DNA from: Bacteroidota bacterium
Lineage (GTDB): Bacteria > Bacteroidota > Bacteroidia > Cytophagales > Cyclobacteriaceae
Direction of reading: 5' to 3'
Assembly: GCA_023417065.1 (NCBI GenBank)
Contig: JAEZGH010000041.1
Location: 1 to 31,747 of the forward strand
Length of the DNA stretch: 31,747 bases
The notes below the pieces were generated by a model, which ran no database searches, had not been told where the DNA came from, and worked only from the letters and a program-made list of their open reading frames with translations. Shown piece by piece: positions 8,310-16,379 of the stretch. A program made the translations under genes and the position numbers. Within the stretch, counting starts at the first letter, position 1. Every line of letters starts with the position of its first letter.

Positions 8310-8936
8310 ATGGAAATCTCCGTTTTACTTTTTGAAGATAATGACCTGTTACGTGAGAGCATAACCTCATTGTTACGTCTGAACGACAAGATCCGCAGCG
8401 TGGTTGCCTACGACAATGTGCGGGATGTTCGAAATATCGTGCGGAGCACTGCCGCCGACGTTATCTTAATGGATATTGAAATGCCAGGTGCGACGGGCAT
8501 CGAAGCTCTTGAAGTTATACGCAAAGAGAAGATCACAGCTCCCGTAATTATGCTAACTGTGTTCGACGACAATCAATCGGTGCTCGATGCAATTAAGGGC
8601 GGGGCGTCCGGGTATTTGCTGAAAAAAGATATCTCAACAAAGCTGGTTGATGCTATCGTCGAAGTTCTTAATGGCGGTGCTCCCATGTCGCCAACGGTAG
8701 CGAGGATGGTGGTTGCGTCAATGCAAAAGAGTACCGTCGACCCGTACAACCTCACTCCGCGTGAAAAAGACATTTTGACATCGCTTAGCAAAGGCAACAG
8801 CTTCAAAATGATTGCCGCGGAGTTCGACATAAGCATTGATACGGTTCGTACTCATATCAAAAAGATCTACGAAAAACTGCATGTTCACTCTCAGACAGAG
8901 GCTGTTTCCAAAGCTATCTCCGAAAAGCTGGTTTGA
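8310..8936 (+). CDS. NarL/FixJ-family response regulator
   Basis: The ATG at 8310 (MEISVLLFEDNDLLRESIT) gives 208 residues, standard for the family; an in-frame ATG at 8253 would add 19 residues encoded partly by the tandem repeat and is unlikely. The receiver domain has the acidic pocket (FEDND), phospho-acceptor D55 (ILMDIEMPG), the switch Thr (IMLTVFD) and the conserved Lys (YLLKKDIS). The C-terminal LuxR-type helix-turn-helix runs from LTPREKDILTSLSKGNSFK through SIDTVRTHIKKIYEKLHVHS. It follows the TPR histidine kinase directly and should be phosphorylated by it. Target genes are not evident; the exported esterase divergent from the kinase is one candidate by position only. Confidence 0.95.
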   Translation: MEISVLLFEDNDLLRESITSLLRLNDKIRSVVAYDNVRDVRNIVRSTAADVILMDIEMPGATGIEALEVIRKEKITAPVIMLTVFDDNQSVLDAIKGGASGYLLKKDISTKLVDAIVEVLNGGAPMSPTVARMVVASMQKSTVDPYNLTPREKDILTSLSKGNSFKMIAAEFDISIDTVRTHIKKIYEKLHVHSQTEAVSKAISEKLV

Positions 8937-8958
8937 CCTGCCGCTGAATAGCTTCTGT

Positions 8959-8994
8959 TTCCGGCTTGCACGATTGCGTCTGCCGGAATATTTT
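8959..8994 (+). terminator. Possible weak terminator after the response regulator
   Basis: TTCCGGC (8959-8965) and GCCGGAA (8982-8988) can form a 7-bp stem with a 16-base loop, followed by TATTTT. The long loop and short T run make it only a weak or partial terminator between the two-component genes and the next gene. Confidence 0.35.
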
Positions 8995-8999
8995 CGCGC

Positions 9000-9680
9000 A
9001 TGACACTTACGTATTACGGACACTCATGCTTTTCGCTGAAAGTCGGCGAAGAAGTGCTTTTGTTTGATCCCTTTATCACACCTAACGAGCTGGCCAGTCA
9101 GATAGATATTAACTCCATCAACGTTGACTACATCCTGGTCTCGCATGGCCACTCGGATCATATTGCTGATTGCGTGGCACTTGCATCGAGGACGGGCGCC
9201 AAAGTGATTTGCAGCTGGGAGATTTACGAGTGGCTCGGAAAGAAGGGGATCACCAACATGCATCCGATGAACACTGGTGGTAAATGGAACTTCGGGGCTT
9301 TCACGGTGAAATGCACGGTGGCTCAGCACAGCAGTGGACTGCCAGACGGAAGTTACGGCGGAAACCCGATGGGCTTTTTGATCACTACCAAAGAAAGGAC
9401 AGTCTACTACAGTGGCGACACGGCGTTGACGCTCGACATGCAATTGATACCGCGATGGGGCAAACCGGATTTCGCCATCCTTCCTATCGGCGACAACTTC
9501 ACAATGGATGTGGTTGACGCGGTAGAATGTGCGCGGATGATCGGATGCAAAAAGGTGGTGGGAGTGCACTACGACACGTTCGGCTTTATAAAGATTGATC
9601 ACGCCGCAGCGAAGAAGACGTTTCAGGAGAATGGCGTCGAACTTATCCTCGCAGACATCGGAGGAACTATCGATATTTAG
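9000..9680 (+). CDS. UPF0173-type metallo-beta-lactamase-fold metal-dependent hydrolase
   Basis: This 226-residue protein has the length and motifs of the UPF0173 (YtkL-like) hydrolases. The family N-terminus MTLTYYGHSCFSL is followed by the metal motif HGHSDH (H49, H51, D53, H54). Further likely metal ligands are H110 (VAQHSSG), D140 (YYSGDTAL) and H190 (GVHYDTF), so a two-metal active site looks complete. There is no signal peptide, so it should be cytoplasmic. The physiological substrate of this family is not well established. It lies 63 bases after the response regulator on the same strand and may be read through from it. Its stop codon overlaps that of the convergent amine oxidase by 4 bases. 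Confidence 0.92.
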   Translation: MTLTYYGHSCFSLKVGEEVLLFDPFITPNELASQIDINSINVDYILVSHGHSDHIADCVALASRTGAKVICSWEIYEWLGKKGITNMHPMNTGGKWNFGAFTVKCTVAQHSSGLPDGSYGGNPMGFLITTKERTVYYSGDTALTLDMQLIPRWGKPDFAILPIGDNFTMDVVDAVECARMIGCKKVVGVHYDTFGFIKIDHAAAKKTFQENGVELILADIGGTIDI

Positions 9681-10969
9681 GCGATCTTATCCGGAGCGGC
9701 TGCCATCTTACTGGCTGCCGCTTCTCCACTTTTCAGGGCCGCTTCTACCGTCCCCATCGCAGTGCCTACATACAGCGCCTCACCAGCAAAGTACAGCGTG
9801 TCGGCAACTGGCGTAGTCAGAAAGTCAATCCGGTCCTTACTGCCAACCGTGGCGTATGCATAGGCGCCGCGACTATGGGGATCACTGATCCAGTCGGCGA
9901 TGTGCCATTGCACAAGCGCCTTGTCAAGCTCACTGCGATCCACATCCAGAAGGTAGCAAAGTGACTTCATGGCAGCGTTAAAAAGAAACTCGGGATCCTT
10001 ATTTATCGCTTGGGCTGCCGGACCGCTCAGCCACCCTGTTATCACAGGAATCTTATCCGGTGCCTGACTCCACCACGTGGGAACCTCAGCATCGGAAAAG
10101 ATGAATCCGAAGTCGCGATATTTCTCTTGTACAACCTCGTTCCAAAAGAGGGGATGCAATTCGAAGATGAACTTGATTACGTTACCGAAGCCAAGCCCGG
10201 CGAAAGCTTTTTCGTGTTCTGGTAATGCAGGCGTGAATGCAATCCCGTTGTTCTGCAGCACGCCCAGAGGCACAGTGATCAGCAGTTGATCTGCGTGGAA
10301 GGCTCGCCCATCGGCAACAGCGACCTCAACGCGACCCGCAGACCATTTTACGTTGGTTACCGGCGCATTCAGCAGAACTTCTCCTCCGTGCATACTAACC
10401 GCGTTCAATAGATACCCGATCAACTGATTATACCCTCCGTTTATGCGCATCTGGTCGTCGTCATCCTGATGGGCCCATTCCTCCCGCAAGGCGAAAGAAC
10501 TCACGCGATCGAGATCGGCGGCATCGTAGCCTTCTGCAAACTGTTTTACGCTGGCGCGGAGATCCGCATATGCTTTACCTGCAAAATGAGTGTCAAGGAA
10601 TTCGGCGATAGGCATATCGGTCTGAAGCTCGTGCAAAGCGTTGATCATTTCATCCCATTGGTCGCTAAACCCATTGGAATCGCGGTAGGTGGTTCCCCCG
10701 TCTCTGCGGTACATCCGCCCCGCGAAAGGACGCGGTTGCGTTCCGCTGTTTTGAAGAATTTGCTGGGTAAGCGGTTGCTCACCATGGATGAACTCAGCAC
10801 CGGCTTCTGCCGAAATAGAGAATTTCCCTTCGACGGGACAAATCCTGCCGCCTACCCGGTCGCGCGCCTCAAGTACGATTACATGGTAATGAGTTGCAAG
10901 AACTGAGGCTGCCATCAGCCCCGATGCACCAGCGCCTGCTATGATTATCCTGCCGGGTTTGGTATCCAT
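9677..10969 (-). CDS. FAD-dependent amine oxidase (flavin monoamine oxidase family)
   Basis: The ATG at 10969 gives 430 residues starting MDTKPGRIIIAGAGASG; an alternative start at 11014 adds 15 mostly basic residues that do not fit. The N-terminal Rossmann dinucleotide motif (GAGASG) is followed by the acidic residue after strand 2 (VIVLEARDRVGGRI, including the RxGGR motif typical of amine oxidases). The C-terminal FAD motif reads DTLYFAGEALYVGTAMGTVEAAL. These enzymes oxidise amines, or less often other substrates, with transfer of electrons to oxygen. No signal peptide or membrane anchor is seen. The substrate is unknown; polyamine or aromatic amine oxidation are both possible. It is monocistronic and convergent with the UPF0173 gene. 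Confidence 0.92.
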   Translation of the reverse strand: MDTKPGRIIIAGAGASGLMAASVLATHYHVIVLEARDRVGGRICPVEGKFSISAEAGAEFIHGEQPLTQQILQNSGTQPRPFAGRMYRRDGGTTYRDSNGFSDQWDEMINALHELQTDMPIAEFLDTHFAGKAYADLRASVKQFAEGYDAADLDRVSSFALREEWAHQDDDDQMRINGGYNQLIGYLLNAVSMHGGEVLLNAPVTNVKWSAGRVEVAVADGRAFHADQLLITVPLGVLQNNGIAFTPALPEHEKAFAGLGFGNVIKFIFELHPLFWNEVVQEKYRDFGFIFSDAEVPTWWSQAPDKIPVITGWLSGPAAQAINKDPEFLFNAAMKSLCYLLDVDRSELDKALVQWHIADWISDPHSRGAYAYATVGSKDRIDFLTTPVADTLYFAGEALYVGTAMGTVEAALKSGEAAASKMAAAPDKIA

Positions 10970-11162
10970 ATTTGAAATTGAACGTTTCCGCTGACGTTCC
11001 CTACCTGTTGACAACCTTTCAGGCTGTTAGGGGGAATACGTTGCCTAATTTGTCTGTCCTCATATAAATTCCCATTCCAATTGTGGTTTGATCCCGGGGA
11101 TTTCTAAAAAAGCATGTCGCCGGCCGGTAATTTTTGAAAACATCGAAAATCATAGCCTGAAA

Positions 11163-11195
11163 TTTGATACTGCGACACGCAAATCCCTATATTCG
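11163..11195 (+). promoter_or_regulatory. Putative promoter of the transketolase N-subunit gene
   Basis: TTTG (11163-11166) and TATATTCG (11188-11195) are 21 bases apart, near the Bacteroidota -33/-7 pattern with one mismatch in the -7 box. The start codon is 55 bases further on. Confidence 0.4.
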
Positions 11196-11249
11196 CGCCA
11201 GTTAAAAAAACCGCCAAGCCACTAGTAAAAACTGTAAAAATTAACCCCC

Positions 11250-12101
11250 ATGAGCCAAAACAAAGACCTTGATGAACTGAAAAAACTTGCCTCTCAAATA
11301 CGTCGTGATATTGTTCGGATGGTTCATGGATGTCAGTCAGGGCACCCGGGGGGATCTTTGGGCTGTACCGACTTCTTCGTTGCCCTGTACTTCAAGATCA
11401 TGAAACACGACCCGAAATTCAACATGGACGGTCACAACGAGGATATGTTCTTCCTTTCCAACGGGCACATTTCTCCAGTTTTTTATGCGACACTGGCAAG
11501 GTCTGGATATTTTGACGTGAAGGAGCTGGCAACATTCCGTAAAATCAACTCACGGCTCCAGGGCCACCCCGCAACGCACGAACATCTTCCTGGCATACGT
11601 GTTGCATCTGGTTCGCTGGGTCAGGGACTTTCTGTTGCCCTGGGTGCAGCTCAGGTTAAGAAATTGAATAACGATGACCGCTTTGTCTACGTCCTGATGG
11701 GCGATGGTGAACAACAGGAAGGTCAGATCTGGGAAGCTGCAATGTATGCAGCTCATAATAAACTGGATAATGTCATCGCAACGATTGACTACAATGGTCA
11801 GCAGATCGATGGACCGGTGGACAAAATCCTGTCACTCCTCGACCTGAAGGCTAAGTGGGAGTCTTTTGGATGGGCAGTTCAAACCTTCCAGGGAAACAAG
11901 ATGGAGGAAGTTGTACAGGGGCTTGAGAATGCTCAGAAGCTGGCAAAACAAGGCAAGCCTGTAATGAACCTCATGCGTACTGAAATGGGTTACGGCGTTG
12001 ATTACATGATGGGCTCGCACAAATGGCACGGCGTGGCTCCTAATGATGAGGAGCTGAAAAAAGCGTTGGCGCAATTGGAAGAATCGCTGGGAGATTACTA
12101 G
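11250..12101 (+). CDS. Transketolase, N-terminal (thiamine-pyrophosphate-binding) subunit
   Basis: This 283-residue protein corresponds to the N-terminal half of a full-length transketolase. HGCQSGHPGGSLGCTD carries the family's substrate/cofactor His and glycine motif. The thiamine diphosphate/Mg motif runs from G151-D152-G153 (GDGEQQEGQIWEAAMY) to N182 (ATIDYNGQQIDG). Alone it has no catalytic glutamate domain; it needs the C-terminal subunit encoded at 13910-14863, since the active site forms between the two. The complex transfers two-carbon ketol units in the non-oxidative pentose phosphate pathway. A good hairpin terminator follows at 12119, so the partner gene is transcribed separately. 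The divergent gap to the amine oxidase is 280 bases. Confidence 0.95.
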   Translation: MSQNKDLDELKKLASQIRRDIVRMVHGCQSGHPGGSLGCTDFFVALYFKIMKHDPKFNMDGHNEDMFFLSNGHISPVFYATLARSGYFDVKELATFRKINSRLQGHPATHEHLPGIRVASGSLGQGLSVALGAAQVKKLNNDDRFVYVLMGDGEQQEGQIWEAAMYAAHNKLDNVIATIDYNGQQIDGPVDKILSLLDLKAKWESFGWAVQTFQGNKMEEVVQGLENAQKLAKQGKPVMNLMRTEMGYGVDYMMGSHKWHGVAPNDEELKKALAQLEESLGDY

Positions 12102-12118
12102 ACTTGTAAAGGAATACA

Positions 12119-12148
12119 GGAAAATGCCGGCTCTGCTGGCATTTTTCG
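12119..12148 (+). terminator. Rho-independent terminator after the transketolase N-subunit
   Basis: AAAATGCC and GGCATTTT flank a 9-base loop and run into TTTTTCGTTTT. It sits 17 bases after the transketolase stop codon. Confidence 0.8.
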
Positions 12149-12195
12149 TTTTAGGAGATTATATACCATAGGTGAAACAGAATCGTTTAGAGATC

Positions 12196-13581
12196 ATGAT
12201 GATGCCGGTACGCCTGATAGTTTTAGTTTTTTTCTTATTCTCAGCTGCAGGTGTACTCGCGCAAAACAAACCTCAGAAGATGGCTGAGAAAACGCGGCTC
12301 CTTTTCCTCGTGGATGCCAGCGGAAGTATGCTTGATCCGTGGGGTGGACGCAATCAGACGAAGCTCAGTGTCGCCAAATCAATTCTTACCAAAATCGTCG
12401 ACTCCCTTCGCCGGGATAACAAGATCGAACTGGCGCTGCGATTGTATGGTCATAAATTTCCACCGGGTGTCGGAAACTGCCAGGATACGGATCTCGAGGT
12501 TCCGTTCCGCGCAAACAATCATCAGCAAATCATCAACCGCATAAATTCCATTCAACCCAAAGGTGTTACCCCTATATCATATTCACTTGAGCAAAGTGCC
12601 AACGACTTTCCACCTCAGAGCAGTGGCTACCGCAATCTTATCATACTTATAACCGATGGTATTGAATCATGTGGGGGCGATCCTTGTGCCACGTCCGCAG
12701 CGCTGCAAAAGAAAGGTGTATTCCTGCAGCCTTATATCATCGGTTTGGGAATGCGCGCAGAGAAATCACTCGAGTGTGCAGGAATGTTTCTCAATGCCGA
12801 TACACCCGGGAAGTTCTACGACTTGCTGAATGAGGCCATTGAAAAGTCTTTTGCAAAAACTACCGTTAGTGTGTTGCTGCAGGGACCGAATCAGAAACCC
12901 GTCACGAATGTAAACGTCTCTTTTGTCAACGCGGTCTCGGGAGTTTCGCAATATGAATTCGTGAACTACCTTGACGTACGCAACATACCTGATTCTGTTC
13001 AGGTTGATCCGCTGGTGAAGTACAACCTTGTGGTGAGCACGCTCCCCCCTATAGTGCGCAACAATGTTGATATCGAACAGGGTGGGCATACAAGAATTAC
13101 AATTCCCGTTGCGCAGGGTAATCTCGTGATTCGTCAGGACGGTGCGATGGACAAAACCATCAAGGCGATTGTGCGGCTGCCAGGGAAAAGTGAAACACTG
13201 CAAACGCAGGGACTGAACCAATCAGTGCAGTATCTGGCAGGTGATTATGAGGTTGAGCTATTGAGTATGCCGCGACGTACATACCAGGTGAAGATCGCAG
13301 CCGACAAAACATTCACGCTTCACATTCCAACTCCGGGGACGGTCAACGTCAACACTATCGGAACGGGTTACGGCGCGCTATATGAAATCAAATCAGATGG
13401 ATCGCAGGTATGGGTGACAAGTCTGGACAATCTTCGGGGAGTTTTCAACCTGAACCTGCTACCAGGGAAATACAAGATCGTATTTCGTGTGAAGAATAGT
13501 CCCGGCAGTAAATATACCGCTTACAAGCAGTTCGATGTTGTTGCAGGACGAACACATCAGATCAATGTATTCGATCCGTAA
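12196..13581 (+). CDS. Exported von Willebrand factor A domain protein
   Basis: Three successive ATGs begin at 12196, giving 461 residues; a GTG at 12172 with AGGAG upstream would add 8 residues. The signal peptide is MMMPVRLIVLVFFLFSAAGVLAQ. The VWA domain (about 33-230) has a complete MIDAS metal site: D40-x-S42-x-S44 (VDASGSM), the Thr in GVTPISYSL and the Asp in ILITDGIES. The cysteines in VGNCQDTD, ESCGGDPC and LECAG suggest disulphides outside the cytoplasm. The C-terminal half looks like several beta-rich domains with no catalytic motif I recognise. Likely roles are binding of protein partners or matrix at the cell surface. It lies between the two transketolase subunit genes, with no functional link that I can see. 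Confidence 0.85.
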   Translation: MMMPVRLIVLVFFLFSAAGVLAQNKPQKMAEKTRLLFLVDASGSMLDPWGGRNQTKLSVAKSILTKIVDSLRRDNKIELALRLYGHKFPPGVGNCQDTDLEVPFRANNHQQIINRINSIQPKGVTPISYSLEQSANDFPPQSSGYRNLIILITDGIESCGGDPCATSAALQKKGVFLQPYIIGLGMRAEKSLECAGMFLNADTPGKFYDLLNEAIEKSFAKTTVSVLLQGPNQKPVTNVNVSFVNAVSGVSQYEFVNYLDVRNIPDSVQVDPLVKYNLVVSTLPPIVRNNVDIEQGGHTRITIPVAQGNLVIRQDGAMDKTIKAIVRLPGKSETLQTQGLNQSVQYLAGDYEVELLSMPRRTYQVKIAADKTFTLHIPTPGTVNVNTIGTGYGALYEIKSDGSQVWVTSLDNLRGVFNLNLLPGKYKIVFRVKNSPGSKYTAYKQFDVVAGRTHQINVFDP

Positions 13582-13587
13582 CGTTGG

Positions 13588-13686
13588 CTAGGATAAAATC
13601 AACCACGGAAGCAGCGCTATAAGCATAGCGATAAGGAAGAAGATCCAGAGTTTGCGGTTCTCGCGACGGATAGAATCGTGTGCCAT
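13588..13686 (-). CDS. 32-residue single-pass membrane microprotein
   Basis: Reading leftward from an ATG at 13684-13686 there is a 32-codon frame ending in TAG at 13588-13590. The N-terminus is MAHDSIRRENRKLW, polar and basic. It is followed by a continuous hydrophobic helix, IFFLIAMLIALLPWLILS, reaching the C-terminus. A basic stretch ahead of one helix predicts the N-terminus in the cytoplasm. The stop is 6 bases from the convergent VWA stop. I do not recognise the family. Chance could give a frame this short, but the clean helix with a positive-inside flank makes a real small membrane protein likely. A longer overlapping frame on the same strand (13562-13777) has no such structure. Confidence 0.55.
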   Translation of the reverse strand: MAHDSIRRENRKLWIFFLIAMLIALLPWLILS

Positions 13687-13909
13687 TATGTTTTTTTGGG
13701 TTGTTTACGGAAACAGGCGTGTGAAGTTTGCGAGGGGTGTCCACCCGGACAGTGTTTAACAAAAGATTAACAGCCATACCCCTCCCCGTTAGCAGGATTG
13801 TAACATTCCGGTGTCGAATACTTTATATTTTTTTGATTCGGAAGAATGCAAAAGATTTGCGAGTTTCGCGCACGTCAAATAATTCCAGATTTTAACGTCA
13901 CCACGTAAA

Positions 13910-14863
13910 ATGGCCAAATTTACCTTTACCGAAAAGAAAGACACCCGTTCCGGCTTTGGCGTCGGATTACATGAATTGGGTAAGAAGAATTCCAACGTAG
14001 TTGCGCTTTGCGCTGACCTTACGGGATCCCTCAAGATGGACGCTTTCAAGAAGGAGTTCCCTGAGCGTTTCTTTCAGATCGGTATCGCCGAAGCGAACAT
14101 GATGGGGTTGGCAGCCGGTATGGCTATTGGCGGCAAAATTCCCTTCACAGGAACATTCGCCAATTTCTCCACAGGGCGCGTATACGACCAGATCCGTCAG
14201 TCTATCGCATATTCTGATAAGAATGTAAAAATTTGTGCTTCCCACGCCGGCCTTACACTTGGCGAAGACGGAGCCACGCACCAGATTCTTGAAGATGTCG
14301 GAATGATGAAGATGCTTCCCGGAATGACGGTAATCGTTCCTTGCGATTACAACCAGACAAAAGAAGCTACCATTGCCCTGGGTGATCACCATGGCCCGGC
14401 ATACCTTCGTTTTGGCCGCCCAAGCTGGCCGATCTTCACGACAGGCAGACCGTTTACCATTGGCAAAGCCGACAAAATGATCGAGGGTTCCGACGTCACC
14501 ATCTTTGCGTGTGGGCACCTCGTTTGGAATGCTATCGAAGCGGAAGCCAAACTTGCTGAAAAAGGCATCAGCGTTGAACTGATTAACATTCATACAATTA
14601 AGCCCCTTGACGTGGAGGCAATCCTGGCGTCGGTGGAAAAAACAGGTTGCGTAGTGACCTGTGAAGAACACCAGATCAATGGCGGTTTGGGTGACAGTGT
14701 CGCTCAGGTGCTGGCCCGCTTCCGTCCTACTCCTATCGAAATGGTAGCGGTAAACGATTCTTTCGGAGAATCCGGAACGCCTACGGAACTGCTTGCCAAA
14801 TACGGTCTTGGCCCCGACAACATCGTTGCTGCCGTGGAAAAAGTACTGAAACGCAAGAAATAA
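13910..14863 (+). CDS. Transketolase, C-terminal subunit
   Basis: This 317-residue protein equals the middle pyrimidine-binding and C-terminal domains of transketolase. The catalytic Glu61 is in FQIGIAEANMMGLAAGMA, and FTGTFANFSTGRVYDQIRQ and SHAGLTLGEDGATHQ are typical pyrimidine-domain motifs. The closing domain includes VVTCEEHQINGGLGDSVA. Starting ATG gives MAKFTFTEKKDTRSGFG, consistent with stand-alone C-subunits. Its partner is encoded at 11250-12101, on the same strand but about 1.8 kb away with a terminator and two unrelated genes between. Together they make the pentose phosphate transketolase. A strong terminator follows. Confidence 0.95.
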   Translation: MAKFTFTEKKDTRSGFGVGLHELGKKNSNVVALCADLTGSLKMDAFKKEFPERFFQIGIAEANMMGLAAGMAIGGKIPFTGTFANFSTGRVYDQIRQSIAYSDKNVKICASHAGLTLGEDGATHQILEDVGMMKMLPGMTVIVPCDYNQTKEATIALGDHHGPAYLRFGRPSWPIFTTGRPFTIGKADKMIEGSDVTIFACGHLVWNAIEAEAKLAEKGISVELINIHTIKPLDVEAILASVEKTGCVVTCEEHQINGGLGDSVAQVLARFRPTPIEMVAVNDSFGESGTPTELLAKYGLGPDNIVAAVEKVLKRKK

Positions 14864-14888
14864 CACGTAAATCGCCGCTATTTCCGCG

Positions 14889-14921
14889 AAAAAAGGACAG
14901 CAATATCAGCTGTCCTTTTTT
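14889..14921 (+). terminator. Strong rho-independent terminator after the transketolase C-subunit
   Basis: AAAAAAGGACAGC and GCTGTCCTTTTTT form a perfect 13-bp stem with a 7-base loop and a T run. It can act in both directions. Confidence 0.9.
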
Positions 14922-14979
14922 CGTTTTCAGGGCGTGGCTGCCCTTCCGAAGGGCATTAGATTTTATCCGGATTACGTTC

Positions 14980-15438
14980 ATGCCCTATTTCAGAATTGCA
15001 TCCTTCATTTTGCTTATCACGTCAGCCAGCCATCTGGCAGGGCATTTTTTTATGCTCCCTCATTTTCAGCTGACATCCAACATCACTGGAAAGATGCCGG
15101 AGAACAGCACGGAAAAGGAGATGCTTACCCTAATGAACCAGTACCACAGGAAGGTCGGTGGCTCGGAAATGTCGATGATGGATATTCAGAATGGACTAAG
15201 TCTCACCTATGGCCTTTTCTTCCTTTGGATGGGGGCGCTTAACCTCCTGCTGTACAAGCCCATCCGCCGTAATCATCGCCTTCTCGCCAGGATCAGTTAT
15301 CTCAACACCGTTATGCTGGGGATTGGTGTGGCTATAGCAGTCGTTTACTTTTTCTGGCTGCCTATTGCAAGCTTTGCACTCGCGATGATCTTTTTCGCTA
15401 TCGCCGGATATATATTTTCGAAATCACGCCAGTTCTGA
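14980..15438 (+). CDS. Small four-helix membrane protein of unknown function
   Basis: This 152-residue protein has about four hydrophobic helices: residues 4-26 (FRIASFILLITSASHLAGHF), about 73-91 (GLSLTYGLFFLWMGALNLLL), about 105-127 (LNTVMLGIGVAIAVVYFFWL) and about 129-147 (ASFALAMIFFAIAGYIFS). The loop between helices 1 and 2 is polar and Met-rich. I do not recognise a named family and see no catalytic motif; similar small integral membrane proteins are common as hypothetical proteins in Bacteroidota. The gene follows the strong terminator of the transketolase C-subunit by about 60 bases and so needs its own promoter. No terminator is obvious after it. Confidence 0.7.
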   Translation: MPYFRIASFILLITSASHLAGHFFMLPHFQLTSNITGKMPENSTEKEMLTLMNQYHRKVGGSEMSMMDIQNGLSLTYGLFFLWMGALNLLLYKPIRRNHRLLARISYLNTVMLGIGVAIAVVYFFWLPIASFALAMIFFAIAGYIFSKSRQF

Positions 15439-15649
15439 TCCAAACAGAAAAATCTTTTCTGAATCGCTGTCTCCAGCTGAATTTATATTCAAATCTGTTC
15501 CTGTTTTGAATTTTATCTGTTTATTTGAACGACTGAATAGGATTATTCCGGGGCAACGGGAATGCGCACCGATTGGTGTACAGTTGAAGGTCAATATGAT
15601 CGTGAACAAATCCGCATGACCCCGGATTGTAGTCATTAACCTCAACGAT

Positions 15650-16099
15650 ATGGACCTTACGTACAGACTGATTGAAGATGAAAAAGGATTCGAAGCATTT
15701 CGCGAACTGCTGAAAGCCTCTAACCTTCCCGCCGATGACCTGAATTTTTCGAAAGACCTGCTCGTCGGCTACTTCGAAGGAAATGCCCTGGTTGGAACGG
15801 GTGGACTTGAAGTATACGGCCAGTACGGACTGCTGAGATCCCTGTCTGTAAAGTTTGGTATTCGCGGTAAGTCTGTCGGAACCAACATTACTGAATATCT
15901 CATTGATGAGGCAAAGGAAAGAAAGCTGAAGGCGATTTATCTCCTCACCGAAACGGCGTCAGGCTTCTTTCAGAAGCGAGGCTTTCGTCCGATCAGCCGG
16001 GCTGATGTCCCTGAAGAACTGAAAGTATCTTCTGAATTTTCCCATGTCTGCGGTGAGAGCGCATCAGCCATGATGCTGGATCTCACACAAGATCATTAA
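15650..16099 (+). CDS. GNAT acetyltransferase resembling ArsN2
   Basis: This 149-residue protein has the compact GNAT fold. Features shared with ArsN2-type N-acetyltransferases are the N-terminal LLKASNLPADDL, then LVGTGGLEVYGQYGLLRSLSV, the acetyl-CoA loop region IRGKSVGTNITEYLIDEA, the LLTETASGFFQKRGF segment, and a Cys near the end (SHVCGESASAMM) where ArsN2 proteins usually have CPxSA. Some ArsN-type enzymes acetylate organoarsenicals such as phosphinothricin analogues, but no arsenic resistance gene (arsR, arsB, acr3, arsC) is in the window. A different small-molecule or amino-acid substrate is therefore possible. It stands alone, about 210 bases after the membrane protein. Confidence 0.85.
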   Translation: MDLTYRLIEDEKGFEAFRELLKASNLPADDLNFSKDLLVGYFEGNALVGTGGLEVYGQYGLLRSLSVKFGIRGKSVGTNITEYLIDEAKERKLKAIYLLTETASGFFQKRGFRPISRADVPEELKVSSEFSHVCGESASAMMLDLTQDH

Positions 16100-16112
16100 A
16101 CCATACTTCCGG

Positions 16113-16143
16113 ACAAAGGCTGCGTCAGCAGCCTTTGGTCTTT
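16113..16143 (+). terminator. Likely terminator after the acetyltransferase
   Basis: CAAAGGCTGC (16114-16123) and GCAGCCTTTG (16128-16137) form a perfect 10-bp stem with a GTCA loop, followed by GTCTTTCT. The T run is poor, so strength is uncertain. Confidence 0.6.
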
Positions 16144-16231
16144 CTGGAGTACCACCCTACCGTTATCCGCATCCTATTGAATGTTAGTTGGTCCCAAGCG
16201 TTAAACCTCGGAACGTAAACCTTATCCTTGG

Positions 16232-16257
16232 GCCTGGAAACTTGAGCCTTGAAACTT
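16232..16257 (+). repeat. Short imperfect direct repeat in the gap before the serine biosynthesis fusion gene
   Basis: GCCTGGAAACTT and GCCTTGAAACTT (11 of 12 the same) are separated by GA. The surrounding 16144-16343 has no convincing gene. Confidence 0.4.
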
Positions 16258-16343
16258 TTCCAATAGGCTGTTATCCTATTCAAAATATTGAAATAAAATG
16301 TTGTAGCTGACAATGCTATATAACCGAGAATAGCTAATTTATA

Positions 16344-16351
16344 TACCTTTG
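16344..16351 (+). promoter_or_regulatory. -7 promoter box of the serB-serA fusion gene
   Basis: TACCTTTG is a perfect match to TAnnTTTG, 28 bases before the start codon. No clear TTTG -33 box is seen at the expected distance. Confidence 0.45.
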
Positions 16352-16379
16352 CGGCGCATCTATAGCTACAAACCACCCT

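Noticed and set aside
9024..9602. A 192-codon open frame on the minus strand
   Set aside because: It is antisense to the UPF0173 hydrolase, whose metal motifs are intact on the plus strand.
13738..13751. Small hairpin TGTCC-ACCC-GGACA upstream of the transketolase C-subunit
   Set aside because: The stem is only 5 bp and has no T run or known motif nearby.
13562..13777. A 71-codon open frame on the minus strand after the VWA gene
   Set aside because: It overlaps the 32-codon microprotein in another frame; the shorter frame has a clear membrane-protein pattern and the longer one has none.
13967..14866. A 299-codon open frame on the minus strand
   Set aside because: It lies wholly opposite the transketolase C-subunit gene, has no family features, and its low-complexity Cys/His/Arg-rich composition is what the reverse of a coding strand gives.
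15562..15639. A 25-codon frame just before the ArsN2-like gene
   Set aside because: It is too short, with mixed composition and no conserved pattern; it could be a relic of a gene end but nothing supports that.
16125..16376. An 83-codon open frame on the minus strand before the fusion gene
   Set aside because: It spans the terminator, the short repeat and the fusion gene's promoter region and has no family features.
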